DNA of 64,000 nt from Puccinellia tenuiflora (lineage: Eukaryota; Streptophyta; Magnoliopsida; Poales; Poaceae): the NCBI GenBank assembly GCA_012064385.1, contig QRDG01001722.1, forward strand, positions 493,789 through 557,788, in the 5' to 3' direction. The position numbers and the translations under genes were made by a program. The stretch's first letter is position 1. Each line of letters opens with the position of its first letter. Shown here piece by piece: positions 12,195-23,700 of the stretch. The notes under the pieces are model-generated. The model was given only the letters and a program-made list of their open reading frames with translations. It had not been told where the DNA came from and did not search any database.

Positions 12195-13305
12195 ATGGCC
12201 CTTCCCAACATCACCATGAACTTTAACGCGTTCCTAGAGAAAGACAAGCTGAAAGACGATGGAAGCAATTTCTCGGATTGGTTTATGAATCTGAAAATTA
12301 TCCTTAAAGCTGCCAAGAAACTGTATGTCCTAGATGCACCGCTAGGTGAGGCTCCAGCAGAGGGAGCGGCTGAAGACATTAGGAATGTCTGGGCAGCCCG
12401 TTCAGAGGACCACGAGATAGTTAAGTGCGGTCTGTTGTATGGCTTAGGACCTAAGCTTCAAAAACGTTTTGAGCACCATGNGAAAGACAAGCTGAAAGAC
12501 GATGGAAGCAATTTCTCAGATTGGTTTATGAATCTGAAAATCATCCTCAAAGCTGCCAAGAAACTGTATGTCCTAGATGCACCGCTAGGTGAGGCTCCAG
12601 CAGAGGGAGCGGCTGAAGACGTTAGGAATGTCTGGGCAGCCCGTTCTGAGGACCACGAGATAGTTAAGTGCGGTTTGTTGTACGGCTTAGGACCCAAACT
12701 TCAAAAGCGTTTTGAACACCATGGCGTTCATCAGATGATCGTTGATCTGAAAGCTATGTTTCAGACTCAAGCCAAGGTGGAGAGGTATGAAGCCTCTTCT
12801 AAGTTCTTTAGCTGTATGATGGAAGAGAATAGCTTCGTCAAGTGAACACGTGCTCAAGATGTCTGGGTACGGTGATCGTCTGGCGCAGCTGGGTGTTGTG
12901 ATTCCCAATGAGTTGGGATTGACCGTGTTCTCCAGTCACTTCCACCTAGCTACAAAAGCTTTGTGATGAACTATAACATGCAAGGGATGGAGGAAAACTC
13001 TTCCTGAGCTTTTCGCGATGTTAAAGACCGCGGAAGTGGAAATCAAGAAGGAGCATCAAGTGTTGATGGTCAACAAGACCACCAGTTTCAAGAAAAAGGG
13101 CAAAAGAGACAACTTCAAGAAGGACGGCAAGCGAGCTGTCGGGCCTGCGAGAAAGTCAAGGAAGGGCCCTAAGTCTGATACTGAGTGCTTCTACTGCAAG
13201 GGAACCGGACACAGGAAGCGGAACTGCCCCAAGTATCTGGCAGACAAGAAGGCTGGCACCGTCAAACAAGGTATATATGATATACAAGTTATTGATGTGT
13301 ATTAA
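12195..13305 (+). pseudogene. Copia gag, broken, with assembly-type internal duplication
   Basis: The start ATGGCCCTTCCCAACATC at 12195 opens a Copia gag (UBN2-type region with NFSDWFMNLKIILKAAKKLY). The nucleocapsid end at about 13186-13230 carries a CCHC zinc knuckle (CFYCKGTGHRKRNC). In between, the segment 12241-12480 is repeated as 12482-12722 across a single N, so the central gag domain appears twice. The two copies differ at about eleven positions. After the second copy the frame is lost by a one-base insertion near 12842, again near 12990, and regained at 13018. The product would bind the retrotransposon RNA and form particles if intact. The duplicated domain is probably not biological. 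Confidence 0.85.
12481..12481. other. Ambiguous base (N) at a probable contig join
   Basis: The only N in the window. The 240 bases before it are repeated after it with about 11 differences, the pattern expected when two overlapping contig ends from different repeat copies are placed side by side. Confidence 0.8.
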
Positions 13306-13308
13306 CAA

Positions 13309-16300
13309 GTGATCGTAGTAGCACCTGGGTATTTGATACTGGTTCGGTTTGCTAATATATGTAACTCGAAACAGGAGCTGCGGAATAGACGACGCTTGGC
13401 AAGGGACGAGGTGACGATGCGAGTTGGAAATGGATCAAAAGTTGAAGTCATCGCTGTCGGCACACTCCCTCTGCATTTACCTTCGGGATTAGTTTTAAAC
13501 CTTAATAATTGTTATTATGTGCCTGCGTTAAGCATGAACATTGTATCTGGATCTTGTTTATTGCGAGACGGTTATTCATTTAAGTCTGAAAACTTTGGTA
13601 TTTCGATTTATATGGATAATACCTTTTATGGTCATGCACCTGAGAGGAATGGTTTATTTCTATTGGATCTCGATGGTGGTGATACACATGTTCATAACAT
13701 TGATGCCAAAAGATGCAAAGTGAATAATGATAATACCACATTTTTGTGGCACTGCCGTTTGGGTCACATTGGTGTAAAGCGCATGAAGAAACTCCATTCT
13801 GATGGACTTTTGGATTCACTTGATTTTGAATCATTTGAAACTTGCGAACCATGCCTTATGGGTAAGATGACTCGAACACCCTTCTCCGGCACGATGGAGA
13901 GGGCAACAGACTTGTTGGAAATCATACATACTGATGTGTGTGGTCCGATGAGTGTTGCAGCGCGCGGTGGATATCGTTACTTCTTGACCTTCACCGATGA
14001 TTTGAGTAGATATGGTATATTTACTTAATGAAACACAAGTCTGAAACGTTCGAAAAGTTCAAAGAATTTCAGAATGAAGTTGAGAACCATCGTAACAAGA
14101 AAATAAAGTTTCTTCGATCCGATCGTGGAGGCGAATATTTGAGTTACGAGTTTGGCATGCATTTAAAGACGTGTGGAATTGTTTCACAACTAACGCCACC
14201 CGGAACACCACAGCGTAATGGTGTGTCTGAACGTCGTAATCGAACCTTATTGGATATGGTGCGATCTATGATGTCTCACACAGATTTGCCACTATCTTTT
14301 TGGAGCTATGCATTAGAGACAGCCGCATTCACTTTAAATAGGGCTCCATCAAAATCCGTTGAGACGACTCCATATGAGTTATGGTTTGGCAAGAAGCCAA
14401 AGTTATCGTTTCTCAAAGTTTGGGGTTGCGATGCTTATGTGAAAAAGCTTCAACCTGATAAGCTCGAACCCAAATCGGAAAAATGCGTCTTCATTGGATA
14501 CCCTAAGGAAACTATTGGGTATACCTTCTACCACAGAACCGAAGGCAAGATTTTCTTTGCCAAGAATGGTTCCTTTCTAGAGAAGGAGTTTCTCTCGAAA
14601 GAAGTGAGTGGAAGGAAAATAGAGCTTGCCGAGGTCATTGAACCCGTTCTTGAGGTGCCGAGTAGCGCAGAACTGGAAGTTGTTCCAGAACAGCCATCGC
14701 CACCTGAAGAAGGAGCAAATGATGTTGATCATGCTGTTCCAGTCAAGGCTGCTATTGAACCTCGCAGATCAACGAGGGAACGTACCGCTCCTGATCGGTA
14801 CGACCCCGTCATGAATGTCATGTTGTTAGACAATGATGAACCTGCGAATTATGAGGAAGCAATGATGAGTCCAGACTCCGATAAATGGCTTGGAGCCATG
14901 AAATCCGAAATGGAATCCATGTATGAAAACCAAGTATGGACTTTGGTGGACTTACCAAATGACCGTAAGGCCGTTGAGAACAAATGGATATTCAAGAGAA
15001 AGACAGACGCTGACGGAAACGTCACCGTGTATAAAGCTCGACTTGTCGCAAAGGGTTTCCGACAAATTCAAGGAGTTGACTACGATGAGACATGCTCACC
15101 CGTAGCGATGCTGAAATCTGTTCGGATTATGTTAGCAATTGCCGCATATTATGACTATGAAATTTGGCAAATGGATGTGAAGACCGCGTTCCTTAATGGT
15201 CATATTAAGGAAGAGTTGTACATGGTACAGCCCGAAGGTTTTGTTGATCCAAAGGATGCTAACAAGGTATGCAAACTTCAGAGATCCATCTATGGACTGA
15301 AGCAAGCATCGCGGAGTTGGAATCTCCGGTTTGATGAAGTGATCAAAGGGTTTGGATTTGTCCAAACTTATGGAGAAGCCTGTATTTATAAGAAAGTGAG
15401 TGGGAGTTCAGTTACATTTCTAATACTATATGTGGATGACATATTATTGATTGGAAATGATGTTACACTACTTGAAAGTGTAAAGTCTTATTTGAATAAG
15501 AGTTTTTCAATGAAAGACCTTGGTGAAGCGGCGTACATTTTAGGCATAAAGATCTATAGAGATAGGTCAAAGCGCCTAATTGGGCTTTCACAAAGTACAT
15601 ACCTTGACAAGGTTCTGAAGAAGTTCAGAATGGAAAATTCAAAGAAGGGGTTCTTACCAATGTTGCAAGGAAAGGTTCTGAGTAAGACTCAGAGTCCTGT
15701 TACGGCAGAAGATAGAGAGATAATGAACAAAGTTCCTTATGCCTCTGCGATAGGCTCTATCATGTATGCCATGCTATGTACTAGACCAGATGTGTGCCAT
15801 GCTGTAAGTTTGACTAGCAGGTACCAAAGTGATCCAGGAGTGGAATACTGGTCAGCTGTCAAAAATATCTTTAAGTATCTAAATAGAACTAAGGAAATGT
15901 TTCTCATATATGGAGGTGACCAAGAGCTTGTCGTAAGGAGTTACGTCGATGCTAGTTGGGACACAGATCCGGATGATTCTAAGTCTCAGTCCGGATACGT
16001 GTTTATTCTGAATGGTGGCGCTGTGAGTTGGAGGAGTTCCAAGCAGAGCGTGGTGGCGAAATCTTCAACAAAAGCGGAGTATGTTGCGGCCTCGTCGGCA
16101 GCAAGTGAAGCAGTCTGGATGAAGGAGTTCCTCTCAGAGCTGAGCGTGGTTCCAAGTGCGTCAAGACCTCTGGCCCTGTACTGTGATAATACAGGTGCAA
16201 TAGCTCTTGCCAAGGACCCGACTTCACACAAGAATACCAAGCATATTAAGCGCCGCTATCACAATTTGCGTGAGAATGTCAAGGATGGTGACATAGAGAT

Positions 16301-16412
16301 TTGCAAGGTGCATACGGATCTGAATGTGGCAGACCCGTTGACTAAACCTCTTCCACGAGCAAAACATGATCAACACCGAGAGGCCATGGGTGTTAGATTG
16401 CTACAAATGTAA
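13309..16412 (+). pseudogene. Copia pol polyprotein (protease, integrase, RT, RNase H), frameshifted
   Basis: The protease active site reads VFDTGS near 13330-13350, directly followed by a one-base insertion. The GAG-pre-integrase region has LWHCRLGHIGVKRMKKL. The integrase core follows (IHTDVCGPMS, FTDDLSRYG, RSDRGGEY, GTPQRNGVSERRNRTLLDMV). At about 14010-14028 a short deletion makes a stop (TTTACTTAATG), and the frame resumes at 14028 for 794 residues. There the reverse transcriptase shows WQMDVKTAFLNG, SIYGLKQASR and YVDDILLIGND. RNase H shows VDASWDTDPDD, SSTKAEYVAAS and the KHIKRRYH block. The last residues end 33 bases before the 3' LTR. Catalytic residues of RT and RNase H are present, so inactivation is due to frameshifts only. 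Domain order integrase before RT is diagnostic of Copia. Confidence 0.93.
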
Positions 16413-16434
16413 ACTAGATTATTGACTCTAGTGC

Positions 16435-16445
16435 AAGTGGGAGAC
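16435..16445 (+). other. Polypurine tract of the Copia element
   Basis: AAGTGGGAGAC immediately precedes the 3' LTR start (TGTTGG at 16446). This is the expected site for plus-strand DNA priming. Confidence 0.8.
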
Positions 16446-16776
16446 TGTTGGAGATATGCCCAAGAGGCAATAATAATGATTGTTGTTTATCATATTTCTC
16501 CGTTCATGATATGTTTAATTCCATGCTAGAATTGTATTAACCGGAAACAAATACATGTGTGGAATATAAATGGTAATGAGTCCCTAGTCTTTCCTCTTGT
16601 GACTAGTTCGTTTGATTAAGTGATGGTTAGATGTTTCCTAACCATGGATTTATGAATCACTTGATAAACGAAGTTTGTATCATGGGAGATGATATAATGG
16701 ACAAGACTCAAATTAAATGGATGTCAAATATAGTTTCCTTAGACCATGAGATTATGTCACTCCCGCTTATCGGAGG

Positions 16777-16968
16777 TGTAACATCCCAAGAATTTCAAAT
16801 TTTTGAAAATTCAGAGGGATCAAAAACTTTTTGTTGTTTAAGTTTAAAAACCCAAAATCATGCAGGGCATTCATAAGCATCATGTGTTTGTTGCATTAAA
16901 ATTGCTTGAATTAGTAAAAGATTTCAAAATTTAAAATATATTTTATTAATTGACATAGAGGGTGCAAA
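16777..16968 (+). repeat. Truncated 5' LTR stub (192 bp)
   Basis: Matches the first 191 bases of the 3' LTR at 18337 with one extra T, then stops at GGGTGCAAA and runs straight into gag coding sequence. Confidence 0.9.
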
Positions 16969-18030
16969 ATCTGTGGAGAGATAGGACACATGTCCAAGGA
17001 GTGCCATGATGAGTGGTCCCATTGTGATGCAAGTTATTTGGATAAGGGTTATACCATAACCCAAGTCACCTGCTATCTGTGTGAAGGAAATAATCACATT
17101 CCTACACAGTGCCACCTTTACCCCCTGGTACAGGAAGCAAATGAACAGGTCAAGAAAGGGATACACCAAGCTTTTAAGGGGAAAAAGGACCTGAGACATA
17201 TCACTTGCTACATATGCAAACATCAAGGACACTATTTCCACAGTTGCCCAGAGAAGAAGGATGGTGATGGAGTCAAGCCGAAACAATATCAAAATAGACT
17301 TACAATTCATGCCAACGTGGAGGAGGAAGCCAGACTCAGAACTCACCCCCACACAGCCAAAGGCACCACCAAGTGTTGTTATTCATGTGATGAGGAAGGT
17401 CATTTTTCACGAGAATGCCCTGCTAAGAGAACAACAAAGTTCCCAACTGTTGAGGTAGATTATGATGAAGAGGATTACAGAGATCTGATCTTTTCAGAAA
17501 GAGCAACAAAGAAGAGGAAGCATATTTCTAACAAACTCTACTTAGAACCTTCACACAAGAGACACACCAAGTTTGCAGGAAATGATGGACTCAAGCATGG
17601 GAACCATCATGGTTATGGTAAGGACCATAAACAACATGATCTTAACCACCATGACGGACTCAAAGGAGACGATGGGGGAGACAAAATAAATGTACACATC
17701 GGTCACAGCGATGAAAATGGCCAGCAGCACCACGAATATAAACCTAACAGAGATGTTAGTCAGGTGACATGTTACAAGTGCAAGGATAAGGGACATTATG
17801 CCGACAAATGCCCAGAGAAGGAACCCCAGCATCACACCAGCAACTTACATGAGGAAGGAAACAACAACAAGAAGAAGGACCTTAGTCACATACAGTGTTA
17901 TAAGTGCAAGGAGATGGGGCACTATTCCAGCGATTGTCCGGAAAGGAAGGCTGCAAAAGCTGCCAAGTCAACTTCTCTCAAGATGGGACACATGAACCAT
18001 GTCCGTGAGGTAGCAGCATCAACCCAATAA
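16963..18030 (+). pseudogene. 5'-truncated gag-like protein with six CCHC zinc knuckles
   Basis: An open frame ending at 18030, with an internal ATG at 16990 (346 residues from there). Six C-x2-C-x4-H-x4-C knuckles can be read: CKICGEIGHMSKEC at the deletion junction, CYLCEGNNHIPTQC, CYICKHQGHYFHSC, CYSCDEEGHFSREC, CYKCKDKGHYADKC and CYKCKEMGHYSSDC. A His/Asp/Lys-rich linker (about residues 190-250) separates the fourth and fifth. CCHC knuckles bind single-stranded nucleic acid, and in retroelements they belong to the nucleocapsid part of Gag. The N-terminal Gag part was lost with the deletion at 16963-16968. Six knuckles is many for a plant Gag. The downstream purine tract and LTR show that it belongs to the element. 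A captured host CCHC gene (CNBP-like) is an alternative that cannot be excluded. Confidence 0.78.
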
Positions 18031-18336
18031 AAGCCCAATACGAGCTTGGTTCCAGAATAAATTGTAATTGGTGTTTTGATGCAATGATTATGTTGTGAGT
18101 GGTATGTTCAGTCATGTATTAATGGAAGACATATTTGACTCCAGTGATAAATCAAGAGTAATCGGTGGGACCTTAGCCCAAAGACGAGAGTTTTGGACTA
18201 CCTATAAAAATTTCTTTTAAGGGTGTAGCCCACCCAGTTTTCAAAACCCAGTTGACCAAACCCGAAGGTTCGAAACCTATCTTTCTCTCTAGCCTCTCCG
18301 AATCTCGGGACGAGATTCCTTTTAAGGGTGGTAGTG

Positions 18337-21300
18337 TGTAACATCCCAAGAATTTCAAATTTTTGAAAATTCAGAGGGATCAAAAACTTTTGTTGTTTAA
18401 GTTTAAAAACCCAAAATCATGCAGGGCATTCATAAGCATCATGTGTTTGTTGCATTAAAATTGCTTGAATTAGTAAAAGATTTCAAAATTTAAAATATAT
18501 TTTATTAATTGACATAGAGGGTGCAAAGTAACCCTAGTCAATATTTTAAATAATTTAACCTTATTTGTTGACAAAATTAGTGCCATAATATTGTATTTTG
18601 AATAAGGTTTCCAAAAAGTATTTTTCTGAATTTTTCTGAAATGTTTTGATTCAGTTTTGAATATCAAAAAAAAAAAAGGGCCGGTCGGCCAGGCAGCCAG
18701 CCCAGCACGGCCAAGAAGGTGGCCAGCATGGCCCAGCCAGCCAAATCCCACGACCGGCCCATGTGGCCATCGCCTCCCAGGTCGGAACGACCTCCAGGAA
18801 GAAGAATAGGAATTCTTCACCTACCGAACCTGCTCCCGAAAAATCTCTCGATTTGTTGTGTTTGCTAAATCGTTTCGCCTCCAAACTCCGCCTATAAATA
18901 CCCAGCGACCCCGCACTCTTTTTCCCCCAAAAACCCCCCAACTATCCGCCGCAAGGCTGCCCAATTTTCGGCCTCCAACTTAAAACTTTGATTTTAGATC
19001 TCGTTTTCATCTTCCACTTGTCACGGTTGGAGCTTTGCTCGTATGCCGATTCTTCCTTCGCGAGAGTTGTAGATCTCGTCGAGATCTTTTCATCCCGATA
19101 AAGATCACCACTTTTCATCAAGCACAGCCGGAGAATTTCGTGTCGCAAGATTTCAGATCTAACGGAGTAATACGTCGATTACTCTTCAACCATCCAACCA
19201 AATCAGGTGAAATTTTTTACAGGAGGTAGATCTCATAAATCCCTACAACTTCTCCGAAGAAAGTTTTTCGATTTGAGTTACGCATCTTTTTCTAAAAACA
19301 GATCTATTCAAGCCAATCAGGAAGAGCCACGTGTCATCCTCGTCACCAACTCGTCAGCTACCGCGTGCCAGCCACATCAGCACACGGTCAGCGCCCAGTC
19401 AGCCCTAGCCCCTGCAGTGGAATCTTTTCCGTTTTAAATTTTCCAGAAAATTGATAGATTTTGTAAATTCAATAATAAATCAACCGTAAGCCCAAATTTA
19501 ACGTTTAATATACCAAACGATTCAGAAAAGTAAGTTTTACCAAGATCTGAAATAAAATTCAGCTTTTACCGAATAATTATTTTCTGTATTTTAGAATTTT
19601 GTTAATTGGTATTTTAATGTATGAAAAGTTGTAAATTTCTCTACTTTTTATTGGTTTGGCCAAATTTTACAAATAAAATATTTTTGGAAAGCTTAGGACT
19701 TGTAGAAATTTTTAGCATAGTTATTTTTAGGTTTTGTCGAAATTAAATTAGTTGTTTTTCAAAAGTGGTTTAAATAGTATTTTGGCTATAACTTGAGTTT
19801 AAAAATAGATTTTTGAGCAAACTCTTTTGCTATAGTTTAGTATGCCTAAGTATTGGCCGTAGGACTACTCCATTATTTTTGTAAAATTATTTTCTTTGAT
19901 TTTTGAGTAAATATTGATTAAATGCTTTTAGGTGTTATTTTAATAAATAAAATGTACTAAAAATTATTTTTATATTCGAGCTATAAATAACTTAGTAGTA
20001 TTTTGAAGACTTTAGTACTAAAAGTACTTAGAAATATTTTTGTCTCTCAAAACAAAACTATTTCTTCCTTAGAAAATATTTGATAAGTATTTTTGACAAA
20101 CACCTTTCCTTAGAAAATTTTAGCTCCTCTTATGTTGTTAACTTTTTCTTAGAAATTATTTGTGACTTGTTGTTTGACCATTGGTCCTTAGTTATTTTGG
20201 ATCGTCTTTCTTGTTTGCATTACTTAGAGCATTTTCATAAGCATGGCATGCATTTTAAGTCCTTAGTATTATTTTGTACTTCTTACATGACTTCCTCCTT
20301 AGAAATTTTGAGGATGCATGTTAGCTCTTTTGAACCCTCTAGTCAAAACCACTAAGTTAGAAATTAGTGGAAACAATGAAGAACTCATGAATGACTTAGC
20401 CAAGGAAACAAGACTCCAGAAGCATCTCCAAGAAGTAAAAGTACTCAGAAGAAATCCACAGGAAGTTCCTGAAGACCAACCCCCCCTACATGTTTCTAAG
20501 TCTTTCTTTCCTTTCTTCCTTCTCTTAGACTTCATGGTGACTAAGTTATATTCGAAGACCAACCTTGTTGATGCCAACAATCAAGGCTGCAAAACCATCA
20601 AGTCCACAACTTTTCAATGGAGTCAACACACCAAGGAGAAAGTTACAAAGAAGTTGAAGATGCTTGGAAGACCAACTACTCCATTCTTTCTATGTTTTCT
20701 TCTTTCTACTTTCTATCTCTCACCTTGGACATAGATCAATGAAGACCATTGAAGATCAAATGAAGCTGCAAAGGAAGTGAAGATTATTGAAGACCAAACT
20801 TGTGAAAACTTAAGAATAGCCCTACAACTCTTCAAGTTGTTGTTTTATCAAATTTTACTCAACCCTGGCCTTGCCTTAGCCAAATGGGATTTTGTCATGC
20901 TATGTCTTTCCTTAATTTGTTTTGCATGTATTTCATACCATTTCTTTTCTTGTATCATTCTGCATCTCATGCATGTCATATTTTTGTAAAGTGTTGCATT
21001 TATGATTGTATGTTTATTTGTGGTTTGTTTGACTTGTTAGAAATTCCGGAGAGAGACGAAAGTGGTTGCAACTGCATCTACTGCTCCTGTTTGCCAAGGC
21101 AAGTGGCACACCTCATAAATTTCCTAAGTATTTTCTAAGCATGACTTAGTGTATTTCTTTATGCACGTGTTGGATAGTATTGCTATGCTAAAACTACTAT
21201 CTCCTTTACACTAGTTGTGTCTAGAATCCTATTGGTAACTTAGTAGATATATTGATGCTATGCAAAAGTGTTTTATTGAAAAGCTTAATTCTACTAAGTT

Positions 21301-22327
21301 AATTTATCACCTGGGTGGATTTGGGCTTGAATGGTTGTATGAGTTGAGTGTTGTCCCTAGGGGTTTTACCGATGGGATATTCACTTGTGGATTGCCACCC
21401 AGGAACAAAGGGACCAAAGTTTTCTCTAAGTGAAGATGCTTCCCGTGCAGCCATTAGTCATATGGGCTCTGGCTAGATGAATTAAGTTGCGTGGACTCCT
21501 CCGGGCTTGACAAGCAGATGTAGAGGATGTAGGTGGAACGGGTCAAGCCAGTACGGGAAGGAGAAAATGCTTCTGAAAAGTCTCGTCTCAACTCTCTCCT
21601 TTTCCTTAACACAAATTGAGTGCTTGAGGATAGTTTGGGTTTGTTGGGTCTAATGGTGAAAGTGCACAACCTCTGCAGAGTTAAAAACTAAGTACTTAGC
21701 CGTGTCCCCGGTTACGGACAATTCAAGCAGCTGATCAAGGATGGCAACGGAGGCTCCCAACATCTTATTTCTCTAAGTAAAATTTGATGGGTAAACAAGG
21801 GTAGACGAGACTATGGATTTCATACCATATTGTCTCGAATATTTAAAAGGAAAATGTTTTACAAAGTGTTAGGCAAAATTGGCTTTTATGCAAAATAGCC
21901 TTGAAACTCCACCAGCCAAATATGCATACAGGTTATAGAGTTATTCCACTAAGTGTCCACATAGTGTCACTTGCCAGTTCCATTTCATATGGTTCTGACC
22001 CACCCTGTTGAATTCTTTTATCAGGTTGTTCTGACGATGAGTGAGTTTACGTTAAGGGTTTCGAGTCTGCAACCAACATGTTCGCCTGTGGCACATGAAG
22101 ATGATGGAGACTCATTGCTAATTCTCTTTCCGCTGTGCTGATCTTTGTAAAAGGCTAGCCTTGAGCTATGCAAGTTGTAATGGATAGTTGTAAATTCTGG
22201 ATCATTCGTGTAATAAATTGATACAATGTTAAGGTATTCATCGTAAACTGTGTGTGCTAGCGATTCGATCCAGGGACTAGCACTATACACAGGAATCTTG
22301 CCTATTTTTAAGTGCAGGTCCGCTACA
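18337..22327 (+). repeat. Long 3' LTR (3991 bp) of the nested element
   Basis: Runs from TGTAACATCCC to CCGCTACA. A TATA box (CCTATAAATA, 18891-18900) lies about 560 bases in, followed by a C-rich leader. No conserved coding region is visible in the remaining 3.4 kb, which is AT-rich in 19440-20300. LTRs of this length are known from a few large Triticeae elements. Confidence 0.8.
18893..18900 (+). promoter_or_regulatory. Probable LTR promoter TATA box
   Basis: TATAAATA in CTCCGCCTATAAATACCC, placed where an LTR U3/R boundary promoter is expected. Confidence 0.5.
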
Positions 22328-23700
22328 GGAGGAGAGCTTTGTGGACATCAAACGTCACTTCGTAACTGGGTGATTATAAAGGTGGCTTTCAAGTTCTCCG
22401 ATGATAGGTTGTTGGGTGGCATGTTTCAAGACTGGGATTTGTTCATCCAACAGTTGGATAGATATCTCTGGGCCCTCTCGGTAGTATAGTATCCAAACGC
22501 TTGCAAGCATATGACTAAGTGGCTAGTCATAAGGGATCCTATTCTATGGGAACGAGTAAAGAGAACTTGTCGGTAACGAGATTAATCAGATATGGAGATA
22601 TCGGTGGATTGAATCTCGGACAAGTAATATATCGTGAAACAAAAGGAATCATATATGGATTAATTGAATCCTGGACATTGTGGTTCGACTAGTAAAGTAC
22701 TTCGTCGAATATGTAGGAATTAATATGGGCATCCCGGTCCCGCTATTAATATGACATATTCGCGAACCCGCAGAGTCACACACTTAACGTTCGATGTAGT
22801 TAGGGTTCGAGATAAATGATGGTGAGAACGAATATTGATTCGGAGTCCCGGATAGGATCCCGGACGTCACGAGGAGTTCCGGAGTGGTCCGGAGAATAAG
22901 ATTCATATAAGGAAAGTTGTTTCCGGAGGTTAAGAAAGGTTCGGGAATTTATCGGTAAAGTACCGGAAAGTTCTAGAAGGTTCTAGAGGGGTCTAGAAGT
23001 GGGGCCCATAGGAGTATGGGGCCCACAAGGCATGAAGGGGTAGTGGGCTGGCCTATTGGGCCAGCCGCACCACACCCTCAATGGCCCATGCGGGCCAAGC
23101 TTCTAGAAGGGGGGGCCGGCCTAAACCCTAGGGGTTGCTTGGGGGGCAAGCCTCCCCCCCTTTGCCGCCGGCCCTAGATGGGGTGGGGCGCAGCCCCCCC
23201 TTGGCCCCCTATATAAGGAGGGGTAGGGGAGGGGGTGCGGCACCCAAGGTCCACCCCATAGGTGCCCTAGCCGCACCACCCCCCACCCTAGCCGCCGCCT
23301 CCCTCCTCCTCCTCCTCTCTCCCGATAGCCGCTTGGCGAAGCCCTGTCGGATCTCCACCATACACACCACGCCACCGTCGTCGTGCTGCTGATCTCGCGA
23401 ACCTCTCCACCACCTCTTGCGGGATCAAGAACGTGGAGTCTTCATCGAGCTGTACGTGTGGATCTCTTGGAGGCGTTGCTCGTGCGGCGCTTGGACAATA
23501 CATCTCCTCGCGACTAGACGAGTCTAGTTGCGGGGATCGACTAGCCAACCCCTGCCTCGACAAAACACTCACGGTTTTCTTCGAGGGTGAGATTCGATCT
23601 CCTTCTTGCTACCAACCTCTCGTAGATCGGATCTAGATGTTGGGTTTATTCCGCTATCTTTGCGTAGGAAAATTTTTGTTTTCTATGCTGCGATCCTACA

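Larger units (their letters stand above)
16777..22327 (+). mobile_element. Nested LTR retrotransposon with internal deletion
   Basis: A 5551-bp insertion that starts TGTAACATCCC and ends CCGCTACA. It is flanked by GGAGG on both sides (16772-16776 and 22328-22332). Inside are a 192-bp stub of the 5' LTR, a gag-like zinc-knuckle reading frame, a purine-rich tract (TTTTAAGGGTGGTAG) and a full 3' LTR of 3991 bp. No protease, integrase or reverse transcriptase is present, so it is non-autonomous as it stands. The 5' junction is the scar of a deletion at an 8-base shared sequence (GGTGCAAA). The TGTAACATCCC start is of the style seen in Gypsy LTRs, but without pol the superfamily is unproven. Confidence 0.9.
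9248..23700 (+). mobile_element. Copia LTR retrotransposon, Angela-like, with nested insertion
   Basis: Without the nested element and one copy of its target site it is about 8.9 kb. It has two TG...CA LTRs of about 1.7 kb that start TGTTGGAGATATGCCCAAGA, a primer-binding site TGGTATCAGAGCC, gag and pol in Copia order (protease, integrase, reverse transcriptase, RNase H), and a purine-rich tract AAGTGGGAGAC before the 3' LTR. The order and LTR start point to the Triticeae Angela-type Copia lineage. gag and pol carry frameshifts, so the copy is dead. The LTRs differ at scattered positions. Flanks do not match: AATGT on the left, GTAAG on the right, where 5-bp duplications are expected. With the N at 12481 this suggests two copies joined in assembly. 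Confidence 0.93.
16446..23700 (+). repeat. 3' LTR of the Copia element, split by a nested LTR element
   Basis: LTR sequence runs 16446-16776 and resumes at 22328/22333 to 23700. The break falls after ATCGGAGG in the same place where the 5' LTR is continuous. The LTR TATA (CCCTATATAAGGAG) lies at about 23208-23220. The end reads CCTACA. Confidence 0.92.
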
